From: an uncultured Acidobacteriota bacterium
GTDB taxonomy: Bacteria > Acidobacteriota > Terriglobia > Bryobacterales > Bryobacteraceae
Direction: 5' to 3'
Assembly (NCBI GenBank): GCA_902826685.1
Contig: CADEFT010000028.1
Span: 1-64,000, forward strand
Length of the DNA stretch: 64,000 bases
Shown in pieces: positions 17,354 to 25,243 of the stretch. Under the pieces are notes generated by a model. That model saw only the letters and a program-made list of their open reading frames with translations. It did no database searches and was not told the DNA's origin. Made by a program: the position numbers and the translations under genes. The first letter of the stretch is position 1. Every line of letters starts with the position of its first letter.

Positions 17354-18202
17354 GTGACTCGAACAATTCCGCTATTTTTTGTATTGGCCCTCGCGTGCCT
17401 GGCCCAGCCGAAACAGGCTCCGAAGCGAGTGGAGCCGGACTTTCCACCGCACAAAATCGTCGGCAATATCTACTATGTCGGCTCGCAGAGTTTTGCTTCC
17501 TATCTGATCACGACTTCCCAGGGTCACATCGTCATCAATTCGTGCCTGCAATACCTGGTGCCCCGCATCAAGGCCAACATCGAAAAGCTGGGCTTCCGGT
17601 TCAAGGACGTGAAATTTCTGCTCACCAGCGAGAGCCATGCCGACCACATCGCCGGCTGCGATCCGTTCCTGAAGGAGACCGGGGCCAGTTTGTACGTGAT
17701 GAATGGCGACGATCGGATCGTGAGTCAGGGCGGCGCGGGCGACTTCGCTTACAAGATGTTCTGGGAACCTTGCAAAGTGTCGCGCGTGCTCAACGATTTC
17801 GATCGCGTCGTGCTGGGCGACGTCACCATGGTGGCGCGCCACACGCCAGGCCATACGCCGGGCGCCACCACCTGGCTGATCCAGACCAGGGAAGGCGGCA
17901 AGCTGTACAGCGTGGCCATCGTCGCCAGCCTCAACGTCAACCGCGACTACAAGCTCATCGGGAATACCCGCTATCCGCAAATCGCCGACGATTACCGGCG
18001 CAGCTTCGCCATCTTGAAGCCGCTGACGGCGGATGTGTTTTTGGGTGCGCACGGCTCCGATCACCAGATGCAGCAGAAATACGCGCGCATCGGCAGGGGG
18101 CCGAATCCTTATATCGATCCGCGGGCGCTGCCCGCCTACGTGGCCGAACGTGAAAAGGCGTTCCTGGCCGCCTTCGCCGTACAGCAACGCCAGCAGCAGT
18201 AA
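17354..18202 (+). CDS. Subclass B3 metallo-beta-lactamase-like enzyme with Glu in the first zinc position
   Basis: The product is 282 aa: a signal peptide (MTRTIPLFFVLALACLAQ), then an MBL fold with YYVGSQSFASYLITTSQGHIV, ANIEKLGFRFKDVKFLL and HTPGHTPGATTW, characteristic of subclass B3. The zinc motif, HxHxDH in most B3 enzymes, reads ESHADH: E93, H95, D97, H98. H167 and H233 supply the remaining ligands (standard 196 and 263), so only the residue at standard position 116 differs. Gln there is known in GOB enzymes, and B3 enzymes with Glu have been described. A role in beta-lactam hydrolysis is likely but unproven; B3 relatives also act on lactones. It starts with GTG and lies 5 bp before the metallopeptidase gene. 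Confidence 0.85.
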   Translation: MTRTIPLFFVLALACLAQPKQAPKRVEPDFPPHKIVGNIYYVGSQSFASYLITTSQGHIVINSCLQYLVPRIKANIEKLGFRFKDVKFLLTSESHADHIAGCDPFLKETGASLYVMNGDDRIVSQGGAGDFAYKMFWEPCKVSRVLNDFDRVVLGDVTMVARHTPGHTPGATTWLIQTREGGKLYSVAIVASLNVNRDYKLIGNTRYPQIADDYRRSFAILKPLTADVFLGAHGSDHQMQQKYARIGRGPNPYIDPRALPAYVAEREKAFLAAFAVQQRQQQ

Positions 18203-18207
18203 CGCCC

Positions 18208-19794
18208 ATGAGATTCGTTGTTTTCCTTACCGCGATGACATTATCCGCCGTTGACCCGGAAGAATTGAAACGCATGTCGGCGCGTTTTGCGCCCACGCGC
18301 CTTCACGCCGATACGTCGAAGCTTTCGGCGGGCGACAGGAAGGCGCTGGCGAAACTGATCGAGGCCGCCGGGGCCGTGGACGCTCTCTACCTCCAGCAGC
18401 TTTGGAGCGGCAATGCCGCGCTGCAGAAGAAGCTGGCGCGGGAGAAATCCCCGGCGGGCAAAGCGCTGTTCGATTATTATTGGCGCAACAAGGGTCCGTG
18501 GTCGGACCTGGATGAGCACAAGGCTTTCGTCGATGGCGTGCCCGAACGCAAGCCCAAGGGCGCGAACTTCTACCCATCGGATATGACGCGAGAAGAATTC
18601 GAATCGTGGGTGAAGACCTTGAATGCCGGGGACAAGCGGCAGGCGGAGAGTTTCTTCACCGTGATCCGCCGCGATGGGGCAGGGAAGCTGAAGCCGGTGC
18701 CTTACTCCATCGAATACGAGCGGGAACTGGCGGCGCTGGCCAAGCGGTTGCGCGAGGCCGCCGCGCTGACCACCAACGAATCGCTGCGCAAGTTTCTCAA
18801 CCTGCGCGCCGATGCGTTTCTCTCCAACGATTACTATGCGAGCGACGTGGCCTGGATGGATCTGGATGCGCCCCTCGACGTGACCATCGGGCCCTATGAA
18901 ACCTACACCGATGAGCTGCTGGGATACAAGGCCGCCTTTGAGGCCTACATCTGCCTGCGCGACGAAAAGGAAACCGCGAAGCTGAAATTCTTCGCCGATC
19001 GTCTGCAGGAGATCGAGAACAACCTGCCCGTGGAGCCGCGGTATCGCAATCCCAAGCTTGGCGGGATGGCTCCGATCGCGGTAGTGAATCAGGTGGTGGC
19101 GGCGGGCGACGGTGCGCATGGCGTGGCCACGGCGGCGTTCAATTTGCCCAACGACGACAAGGTGGTGCTCGAAAAGGGATCGAAGCGGGTCATGCTCAAG
19201 AACGTGCAGGAGGCGAAATTCGAAAGCATTCTGAAGCCGATTGCGGCGCGCATGCTGGCCGCCGGCGAGCGCGGGGACTTGAGCTTCGATTCGTTCTTCA
19301 CGCATATCCTGGCGCACGAGCTGAGCCACGGCATCGGGCCGCAGAAAAACGTCCGCACCTCGCTCAAGGATTTGTACGGAGCGGTGGAGGAGGCCAAGGC
19401 CGATATCACGGGTCTGTTCATGCTGCAGTACATGTTCGATCGCAACCTGCTTCCACGCGCCGAAAAGCAGTTGTACACCACGTTTCTCGCGTCCTCTTTC
19501 CGCACACTGCGCTTCGGCATTCAGGAGGCGCACGGCCGTGGCATGGCGCTGCAGTTGAACTACCTTATGGACAAGGGCGGCTTCACGCAGAACGCCGATG
19601 GTACGTTCACGGTGAATTTCTCCCGCATCAAGGACGCGGTGCGCGACCTGACGCGCGAGATTCTGACGATCGAAGCCGAAGGCGACTACGCCGCCGCGAA
19701 GAAGATGATGGATTCGCTGGCGGTGATCCGGCCCGCCGTGGCCCAGGCGCTCAAGAAACTGGAAGATCTGCCCGTCGACATCGCGTCGAATTAG
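18208..19794 (+). CDS. DPP3-like (M49-related) zinc metallopeptidase, exported
   Basis: This 528 aa protein begins with a short signal-like segment (MRFVVFLTAMTLSAV). The zinc site is HELSH at residues 370-374 (HILAHELSHGIGP), with EEAKAD at 394-399 as the distal glutamate helix. This matches the group annotated as dipeptidyl-peptidase-3 family, except that the motif is the five-residue HExxH rather than the HExxxH of true DPP3. It may therefore be a bacterial side branch with a different specificity. It begins 5 bp after the beta-lactamase gene and is cotranscribed with it. Its stop overlaps the stop of the converging PPC-repeat gene by 4 bp. Confidence 0.75.
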   Translation: MRFVVFLTAMTLSAVDPEELKRMSARFAPTRLHADTSKLSAGDRKALAKLIEAAGAVDALYLQQLWSGNAALQKKLAREKSPAGKALFDYYWRNKGPWSDLDEHKAFVDGVPERKPKGANFYPSDMTREEFESWVKTLNAGDKRQAESFFTVIRRDGAGKLKPVPYSIEYERELAALAKRLREAAALTTNESLRKFLNLRADAFLSNDYYASDVAWMDLDAPLDVTIGPYETYTDELLGYKAAFEAYICLRDEKETAKLKFFADRLQEIENNLPVEPRYRNPKLGGMAPIAVVNQVVAAGDGAHGVATAAFNLPNDDKVVLEKGSKRVMLKNVQEAKFESILKPIAARMLAAGERGDLSFDSFFTHILAHELSHGIGPQKNVRTSLKDLYGAVEEAKADITGLFMLQYMFDRNLLPRAEKQLYTTFLASSFRTLRFGIQEAHGRGMALQLNYLMDKGGFTQNADGTFTVNFSRIKDAVRDLTREILTIEAEGDYAAAKKMMDSLAVIRPAVAQALKKLEDLPVDIASN

Positions 19795-21659
19795 GGCGCC
19801 GCCCGCACCATCGTCCGCACCGTGTAGGCGCCGGGACGTCCCACGGTGGCCGAAATCACCACACCGTAAGTGCCCGCGGGCAGAGTGCGCCGGATGTGCG
19901 CCGCCCCGCGAAATTGCGCCAAGGAAGGTTCATCGGAGGCGATCCGCCGCCCATCGGCGTCCACCAATAGCAAAGCCGGCAGGAAGGCGCCGGAACAGGC
20001 ATCGATCGACACCGAACCCGGCTCGGTGAGCGTAAACGTGTGGAAACGCGCGGGCGTCGATCGCGCGTTCTCCGCCATCACGTCGCGAATGGCGCAATCT
20101 TCGGCCGCCACCTGGCCGGTGACCAGTTCCCCGAACTCAAGCGGCCCGGCGGGGCACTCCCGCGGGTCGGCCAGCGACGCCTTCAGCTCAAAAACGCCGC
20201 CCGCGGCGGTGACGGTGTTCGCCAGCACCGTGTACGATCCGGGCTCCAGGCGCGTGGTCAACTGAGCGTTGCGTCCGCCGCCGCCGTTGTCGTCTTCGGC
20301 CAGAATCGCCTGGTCCTTGCCGAGCACCATCAGATAGGGATCGAGCGCAGTGGCCGTCATGGCGACGGTCACCGCGGTGCGCTTCTCGAGCGTCAACTGG
20401 TACGGCTTGGCGTTCGTAGGGTCGGTATTCGGCGGTGCGGCCAGATCCTGCACACGGCAATCGGCGGCGGCCAGCGTCCCGTTCACCGCCGCATCGGCCA
20501 CCAGCGGTTCCGGCGCGCAGGTGCGCAGCGATTCGAACACGGTGCGCAGTTGGTAGGAACCGGTGACCCCCTGCGCGCCCACGGCGCCCACCCGATATTC
20601 GCCCGGCTTCAAACTGATGGAAAACCGCGCCGCCTGATTGGCGCGCTGGCTCGACACACCGGCTAGCAATTTGCCCGTGGAATCGAGCAGCACCGCGGCC
20701 GGAACGAAATTGCCCGAATTCACCTCGACCGTGAGCACCCCGGGATCGGTGGCCGTCATGCGGAAAACGTCGAGCGAGGCGCTCTCGGTGGAGTTTGGCA
20801 CCAGATCGAGCAGCGAGCAATCGCTGGCAGTCAACTGGCCCGAAGCGGAATCGCCGGCGCGGAGGTCGCGCGTTTCGCAGCCTTGCGGCGGATCGAGGTT
20901 CGACACCAGACGATAGGCACCGGCCGTGCCTTGCGACAGAGTGGCGACCAGGTAGTATTCACCCGGATCGAGGCTCAGGAACAGTAGCGAATTGAAACCG
21001 TCGTAGCCGTCGTCGTCGCTGGCGACGATGCGTCCCGTCTTGGCGTCTACCAGCAGCAACAATGGATCGATAGCGTTTGATTGCAGCAGCGCGGTCAACA
21101 CGCGCGATTGCGTCATCTGGAAGTGAAAAATATCGGCGCGCGCCGCCGATCCGCTTGGCGCGGCGGCATCCAGCACACGGCAACTCGACGCGCCAAGGCT
21201 GTTATCCACGGTGACGGCGAACTCGGTACCGGCGATCTCGCGAACGCTGCAGCCGCTCGACGCGGCGAACGACGCCTCCAGCCGGAACGCGCCCGTTCCG
21301 CGATTGGCGATCACGAACAGATGATAGGTTTCCGGCGCCAGATGTACGGTGATGCGGGAGCCGTTGCGCGACGCATCCTCGTTGGAAGCGACGGTCTGAA
21401 ACCGCGCATCGGTCAGCAGCAGAATGGTATCGAAATCATTCGAATTCAGGTCGATCGTGTAGATGCCTTTGGCCGCCACATCGAGGATGAACTGCTGCGA
21501 AACGTTGGTCTGCGTCAGGGCGGGGATGCGATCGGTGAGGCGGCAATCGCCGGCGGCCAGCGAGCCTTCAAGCGCGGTGGAAACATCCCAGCCTTGCACA
21601 GGGCAGTTGGCGGCAAAGGCGGCGGAGCCAAGCACCAGAAGCAGGAAGAGGGCAGCCAT
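19791..21659 (-). CDS. Secreted protein of five tandem PPC-like repeats
   Basis: Starting at the ATG at 21659 the product is 622 aa with a clear signal peptide (MAALFLLLVLGSAAFAANC); the longer frame to 21743 would overlap the previous gene. The rest is five repeats of about 120 residues. Each opens with a Cys, has a second Cys about 20 residues later in an A-x-D/S-C-x(2-3)-D/L context (AAGDCRLTD, LGASSCRVLD, TASDCSLLD, AAADCRVQD, AAEDCAIRD), and then runs L-x-x-G-x-Y/Y-x-V strands. This fits the PPC/jelly-roll fold found at the ends of secreted peptidases, but no catalytic domain is present. The start is 4 bp after the 119 aa gene, so it may belong to the same transcript. Confidence 0.72.
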   Translation of the reverse strand: MAALFLLLVLGSAAFAANCPVQGWDVSTALEGSLAAGDCRLTDRIPALTQTNVSQQFILDVAAKGIYTIDLNSNDFDTILLLTDARFQTVASNEDASRNGSRITVHLAPETYHLFVIANRGTGAFRLEASFAASSGCSVREIAGTEFAVTVDNSLGASSCRVLDAAAPSGSAARADIFHFQMTQSRVLTALLQSNAIDPLLLLVDAKTGRIVASDDDGYDGFNSLLFLSLDPGEYYLVATLSQGTAGAYRLVSNLDPPQGCETRDLRAGDSASGQLTASDCSLLDLVPNSTESASLDVFRMTATDPGVLTVEVNSGNFVPAAVLLDSTGKLLAGVSSQRANQAARFSISLKPGEYRVGAVGAQGVTGSYQLRTVFESLRTCAPEPLVADAAVNGTLAAADCRVQDLAAPPNTDPTNAKPYQLTLEKRTAVTVAMTATALDPYLMVLGKDQAILAEDDNGGGGRNAQLTTRLEPGSYTVLANTVTAAGGVFELKASLADPRECPAGPLEFGELVTGQVAAEDCAIRDVMAENARSTPARFHTFTLTEPGSVSIDACSGAFLPALLLVDADGRRIASDEPSLAQFRGAAHIRRTLPAGTYGVVISATVGRPGAYTVRTMVRAAP

Positions 21660-21663
21660 GCTG

Positions 21664-22023
21664 TCAGCGTAGCGCGGGGCCCGTTTGCCGATGAACCTCC
21701 TCCCAAAGCCGGTCGACTTTGGGATCGGGGCCGAGGCTTGCATCCTCCAGGATCGGCAGGAGCCATGGAACCTGTGTGATATCGGGAAAGATCGAAAAGA
21801 CGCCGAACTGAAGATTCACGAACCGGCAGGTGGGCTGCCCTCCCACGATTCCATGCGCGCGGGCGGCTTCGACGGCCTTTCGTACGCGCTCGTCGAAGAC
21901 TTCCGGCGGCAGCTCTTCCGCCTCCCGCGGCCATAGCGATCGCATTTGTTCCGCGCATTCGATCAGGAACCGGCGATCCTGATCCTGCTGCATCCGTTCG
22001 AACTGATCGGAAGTCACGATCAC
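21664..22023 (-). CDS. Small protein of unknown function, third gene of an unknown cassette
   Basis: From GTG at 22023 the product is 119 aa (MIVTSDQFERMQQDQDRRF). The start is chosen because its GTGA overlaps the TGA of the preceding gene. The layout resembles small helical proteins seen next to type VI secretion or polymorphic-toxin genes: an N-terminal I-V-x-S-x-x-Q segment, a charged helix, A-x-A-HGI near residue 70, then F-x-D-x-T-x-V-PW-L-x-x-IL. This resemblance is from memory, not a search. No signal peptide or membrane segment is seen. It is translationally coupled to the two upstream genes and is followed 4 bp later by the PPC-repeat gene. Confidence 0.6.
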   Translation of the reverse strand: MIVTSDQFERMQQDQDRRFLIECAEQMRSLWPREAEELPPEVFDERVRKAVEAARAHGIVGGQPTCRFVNLQFGVFSIFPDITQVPWLLPILEDASLGPDPKVDRLWEEVHRQTGPALR

Positions 22024-22406
22024 GGCTTCGCTCCTTGGCTGCTGGCGGGCACCTGATAGCCAAGCCGCACGATCCACTCGCGCGCCAGCTCCGGCGTGAG
22101 TGGATCGTTGATTTCCGGATTGGCCAGCTCAAAGATCAGGCGGCGGACCGATTCCGGGTCTTTGCGGTCGAACAGAACGTCGTCGCGGCCTTCGAGGATC
22201 TTCGCCCATCCCTTGACCCGATGGGCCGTGAAATCGCCGCGCAGATACTTGGCCAGCACGGCCGCGGCGTGCGATCGCGTCAGCTCCACGCGATCCTCGC
22301 CGCCGGAATCGAAGGGAAACTCATCCAACTGCCGGGCCAGGTCCACCAGCGGCGAGTCCAGCCGAAGCAGCGATTCCAATAATTGCCTGCGCGATTTCTT
22401 TGTCAT
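22020..22406 (-). CDS. Small cytoplasmic protein of unknown function, second gene of the cassette
   Basis: This 128 aa product is charged and without signal or membrane segment. Recognisable stretches are LTRSHAAAVLAKYLRGDF, VKGWAKILEGRDDVLFDR and LIFELANPEINDPLTPE. The WAKILEGRDDV and ELANPEI...PLTPE pattern recurs in small hypothetical proteins, some of which seem to be found with toxin loci, but no function is established that I can name. It overlaps the 520 aa gene by ATGA at its start and the 119 aa gene by GTGA at its end, so the three are made together in fixed proportion. An immunity or chaperone role is only a guess. Confidence 0.6.
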   Translation of the reverse strand: MTKKSRRQLLESLLRLDSPLVDLARQLDEFPFDSGGEDRVELTRSHAAAVLAKYLRGDFTAHRVKGWAKILEGRDDVLFDRKDPESVRRLIFELANPEINDPLTPELAREWIVRLGYQVPASSQGAKP

Positions 22407-23965
22407 TTCGGTTTGTATCCAGGCCGCTTGCCTGGCACGAACTCCAGCCTGTCGTCGGCCTGCAGGGCTTTCTCCACGGTTGTGTTGAAACCTTTGTTGT
22501 CGGCGATTTGAAGACCGGCTTCCTTCAGAAGCGTGCGCGCCACGCCCGACACCTGGTTCAGGCTCAGGTTCGGTTCCTTGGCGGACACCTTCCCGATCAA
22601 CGTGCCGATCGCCGATTGAACGGCGTCCAGAATCTGTTGCGCGGAGGCATGCTGCACCGCGCCGGTAACGGCCTGCGCCACGACGTTTTCGGACCAGTTC
22701 TGCGCGGCCGATAGCTGGTCCGGATGGATGTCGATGAGCTTCGACGTGTCCTTCTTCAAGGCATCCGTTTCGCCTTTGCAGAGCTTGCGCACGCGCTCAT
22801 AGAGAGACACCGATACGTCTTCCAGATAGGCCTGCGTGTATTTTTCCGGCGTCGGGAACGCTTGTTTTTCGCCCTTGTTGGGCGGGTTGAACCGCTCGCG
22901 CTCGAGCTTGACGATTTCCTTGCCCACGTACTCGGGGGGAAGACCGCCGGAACCGGCCAGCTTCATCCTTTGAATGAGCGTCGCATCCCCCTGCAAGGTC
23001 TCGCAATAGCGGCATTGCACCTTGACGGTGAAAGGCGCATCCATCACGTTCGAGAACACTTCACCGACCCATTCCACCTCGGTGGTCTTGCCGGTGGCTT
23101 TCATCAGATCGACGGTGCCGGTCTCCACTTTGTTCTCGAAGATCCGCTTGACGCCGCTCTTGGTGTTTCCTTCCGGCCCGATGGTGTATTCGGACACGAT
23201 GTAGTTGGCGTCGCCGCCTTCCTTCCAGAACAGAACGAGGTCGCCGTTTTTCATGATCGACTGAACGCCGCTCGTCTGCGGGGCGTTCTTCTTGAGGTTC
23301 CCGGCCTTTCGCTTCTGGTCCTGGGTGGGTTCATCGGAGCTTGAATCCGTTATCTCCGCCTTCGATCCCAGTTGCGGCGAGACCGGGGGCGTTTCCTTTT
23401 TCCACTGGCCGATCCAGTTGGAAAGCAACTCGTCGTTTTCTTTCGGGTGCTGGCGGTACACCTTTGCCGCTTCGGCTTTCTGAAGAACTTCCTTACCCAC
23501 TTGGGACGCCAGCGGCTCCGAACAGATATCGAGCATCTGTGCAATATAGCCGCTCTCAAAAGTGCTCCACATGTTCGGATCGGCGAAGATACAGGGCGAT
23601 TTGAACTTCTGCGACCGCATGAAATCGTCCAGGATGCGGCGCGTCTGATCGCGCAGCAGAGATTGGGGAATGACCGAGTGAGCCTTGGAGCCGCCGAAAT
23701 CGAAAAAGACGTTGGTGCAGCTTTCAAACGTTGGGGGGCCCTTGCCGTCGGCGATCTCGAAGTGCTGCATGAGCGACGCCATCTTGCTGCTTCTTCCGTC
23801 CATGCCGCAGGAAGGGCAGACCTCCTCGCACTTCTGGGCTATTTCGGAAGAGTCTTTCGGGAGCGTTTGCTCCATCCGCAGAAGACGGTCGTTACGTGTC
23901 GCGGTTGCGATGTCCTGAGCAAGCTTTTCTCCTTTGGCACCGAGCGGATCCGCATGTACATCCAT
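22403..23965 (-). CDS. Unrecognised 520 aa Cys-containing protein, first gene of the cassette
   Basis: I do not recognise this family. The protein is 520 aa, soluble and without signal peptide. Cysteines fall in pairs: CEEVCPSC near residue 50, single Cys in ESCTNVF, SPCIFADP and DICSEP, CRYC near residue 330, and LCKGE near 395. CxxxCxxC and CxxC could make a zinc site. A low-complexity linker (SSSDEPTQDQKRKAGNLKKN) divides an alpha-rich N-terminal half from a beta-rich middle (NGDLVLFWKEGGDANYIVSEY). The C-terminal 130 residues are helical (AVTGAVQHASAQQILDAVQ). TATACT at 23982-23977 ends 11 bp before the ATG. It heads a unit with 4 bp overlaps, suggesting an effector with accessory proteins, unproven. 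Confidence 0.6.
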   Translation of the reverse strand: MDVHADPLGAKGEKLAQDIATATRNDRLLRMEQTLPKDSSEIAQKCEEVCPSCGMDGRSSKMASLMQHFEIADGKGPPTFESCTNVFFDFGGSKAHSVIPQSLLRDQTRRILDDFMRSQKFKSPCIFADPNMWSTFESGYIAQMLDICSEPLASQVGKEVLQKAEAAKVYRQHPKENDELLSNWIGQWKKETPPVSPQLGSKAEITDSSSDEPTQDQKRKAGNLKKNAPQTSGVQSIMKNGDLVLFWKEGGDANYIVSEYTIGPEGNTKSGVKRIFENKVETGTVDLMKATGKTTEVEWVGEVFSNVMDAPFTVKVQCRYCETLQGDATLIQRMKLAGSGGLPPEYVGKEIVKLERERFNPPNKGEKQAFPTPEKYTQAYLEDVSVSLYERVRKLCKGETDALKKDTSKLIDIHPDQLSAAQNWSENVVAQAVTGAVQHASAQQILDAVQSAIGTLIGKVSAKEPNLSLNQVSGVARTLLKEAGLQIADNKGFNTTVEKALQADDRLEFVPGKRPGYKPK

Positions 23966-23976
23966 CGCGCGGGGTC

Positions 23977-23982
23977 AGTATA
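23977..23982 (-). promoter_or_regulatory. -10-like TATACT before the unknown cassette
   Basis: TATACT on the minus strand (GTGTATACTGACC, with an extended -10-like TG) ends 11 bp before the ATG of the 520 aa gene. TTCTAT, 18 bp upstream, is a poor -35. There is no Shine-Dalgarno site between the hexamer and the ATG. The rest of 23966-24026 holds nothing else recognisable. Confidence 0.45.
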
Positions 23983-24026
23983 CACGATCAGCCCCTGGTA
24001 ATAGAACTACTGGGAGCCGCGGTCTG

Positions 24027-24530
24027 TCAGTTGAAAATCTGGGCGGGCGTGATCGTGATGCCGAGGGCCGTGATCTCCAGCACGGCGGCCGGTTCCAGCT
24101 TCCCTTGCCGGAAAATCGCGAGACTGCGCTCCTCCGGGTCCACTACCCAGATGTTCGGGACCCCCCAAGCCTCATACTCCTGAAGCTTCTTCACCATGTT
24201 GGTGTAGCGGTCGTCGGCCGAAACGATTTCGATGGCTACCAGGGGTGGAGTGGTGGGGACGCGCTCGGCGGGCTTTGGGCCGTAGTGAATCGCCACATCG
24301 GGGATGCGATACCGGGCGGCGGCAAGGCGATGGCGAACTTCGGTCACCGCTCGTAACGGGTGCTGGGTTTTCAGCTCGTAGACGATCTCGACGAATCGGG
24401 CCTGAATCTCGCCATGAACATAGTCAGGCATGGCTCGCTCGACGATTTCTCCTTCAAGATATTCACAATCCGGGCCATCGAACCCCATGGTCAAGTACTC
24501 TTCCGGCGTCGCCAGCAGCTTGGTCGCCAT
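24027..24530 (-). CDS. Uma2 family (DUF820) PD-(D/E)XK nuclease-like protein
   Basis: The 167 aa product starts MATKLLATPEEYLTMGFDGPDCEYLEGEIVER, the usual Uma2 opening with a conserved YE/DGE segment. The PD-(D/E)XK core is visible as IPDVAIHYG (D), then LVAIEIVSADDRYTNM (E-I-V-S) and KLQEYEAWGVPNIWVVDP with the conserved Lys. Uma2 proteins are numerous in cyanobacteria, chloroflexi and acidobacteria; their DNA target and biological job are unclear. It starts 4 bp after thiS on the same strand and is probably cotranscribed. It ends 61 bp downstream (on the minus strand) toward the unknown cassette promoter. Confidence 0.88.
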   Translation of the reverse strand: MATKLLATPEEYLTMGFDGPDCEYLEGEIVERAMPDYVHGEIQARFVEIVYELKTQHPLRAVTEVRHRLAAARYRIPDVAIHYGPKPAERVPTTPPLVAIEIVSADDRYTNMVKKLQEYEAWGVPNIWVVDPEERSLAIFRQGKLEPAAVLEITALGITITPAQIFN

Positions 24531-24534
24531 GACT

Positions 24535-24744
24535 TCACTTTACCAAGCCACCCCCGACGAAGTGAACCACCTCCACCCGGTCCCCCGCCGCCATCGGCGT
24601 TTCGCCCCAGACCTGCCGCTTCAGGATCGCGCCATTGAATTCCACCGCCACGCGATCCACCGCGATGCCGAGCGAATTCAGCAGATCCAACAGCGTGCCT
24701 GAGTCCGGCGCGGCGTACTTTTCTCCGTTCAAGACGATCTCCAT
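24535..24744 (-). CDS. thiS: ThiS-like sulfur carrier with a three-residue C-terminal tail
   Basis: The 69 aa protein has the beta-grasp pattern of ThiS: MEIVLNGEKYAAPDSGTLLDLLNSLGI, VAVEFNGAILKR and GDRVEVVHFVGGG. ThiS is adenylated and thiocarboxylated on a C-terminal Gly-Gly to supply sulfur for the thiazole of thiamin. In this copy the Gly run is followed by Leu-Val-Lys before the stop, so the glycines are not terminal. It would need trimming, or may have another role. No thiG, thiF or thiO lies near; the neighbour is a Uma2 nuclease. The gene is divergent from nuoA with 46-70 bp between starts. Confidence 0.82.
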   Translation of the reverse strand: MEIVLNGEKYAAPDSGTLLDLLNSLGIAVDRVAVEFNGAILKRQVWGETPMAAGDRVEVVHFVGGGLVK

Positions 24745-24757
24745 GTCCGAATCCGGT

Positions 24758-24787
24758 TTGACACCCCTCCGTGCGGTCTTTTAAAGT
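24758..24787 (+). promoter_or_regulatory. Promoter TTGACA-N18-TAAAGT for the nuo operon
   Basis: TTGACA at 24758-24763 and TAAAGT at 24782-24787 lie 18 bp apart upstream of nuoA. Transcription would start near 24794, inside the longest nuoA frame, which favours ATG 24815 as the true start. The same TAAAGT with an 18 bp spacer occurs before the TonB receptor at 41148. Confidence 0.6.
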
Positions 24788-24814
24788 CAAATGTTAAGGC
24801 TTTCTCTCGAACAG

Positions 24815-25243
24815 ATGCAAACACCGACCTATCCGGAACTCTACTTCCCTATCCTTTTCCAGGCGCTGCTGGGGATTCTGGTCTCGGCGGGACTGCTCGC
24901 CGCCGGCATGCTGCTCGGCAAGCGCGTGAAGAACCGCGTGAAGGATTCGCCTTATGAATGCGGCATGGAGCCGATCGGCACCGCCAAGGAACGCTTCTCC
25001 GTCAAGTTCTACCTGGTGGCGATGCTGTTCATCCTGTTCGATATCGAAGCCATCTTCCTTTACCCTTGGGCGGTGGTGTTCCGCGAGCTGAAGATGTTCG
25101 CGTTCATCGAAATGCTGCTGTTCATTATTTTGATCCTGTGCGGCTTTTTCTACATCTGGAAGAAGGGCGTGCTCAGTTGGTCCGACGATGCGGTGGAAGC
25201 CGCGCGCCTCGAAGCTCTGAAAAAGGTAGGGGTGAAATCCTGA
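24815..25243 (+). CDS. nuoA: NADH-quinone oxidoreductase subunit A
   Basis: The product is 142 aa with three membrane helices. YFPILFQALLGILVSAGLL begins the first. KDSPYECGMEPIG is the conserved loop with the Cys that lies near the quinone site, and RFSVKFYLVAMLFILFDIEAIFLYPWA is the second helix with the family's Asp/Glu. ATG 24815 is preferred to 24791 because the promoter predicts a start near 24794; the longer form adds eight residues. The stop and nuoC start overlap as TGATG, so there is no room for nuoB, which normally lies between them. It heads a twelve-subunit operon. Confidence 0.93.
   Translation: MQTPTYPELYFPILFQALLGILVSAGLLAAGMLLGKRVKNRVKDSPYECGMEPIGTAKERFSVKFYLVAMLFILFDIEAIFLYPWAVVFRELKMFAFIEMLLFIILILCGFFYIWKKGVLSWSDDAVEAARLEALKKVGVKS

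Noticed and set aside
22403..23965. Phage or prophage remnant
   Set aside because: No integrase, capsid, terminase or tail gene is visible near the unknown cassette.
24757..24791. TTTGAC...GTCAAA inverted repeat as an operator before nuoA
   Set aside because: Six-base arms separated by 23 bp and one arm is the -35 box itself; too weak to claim.
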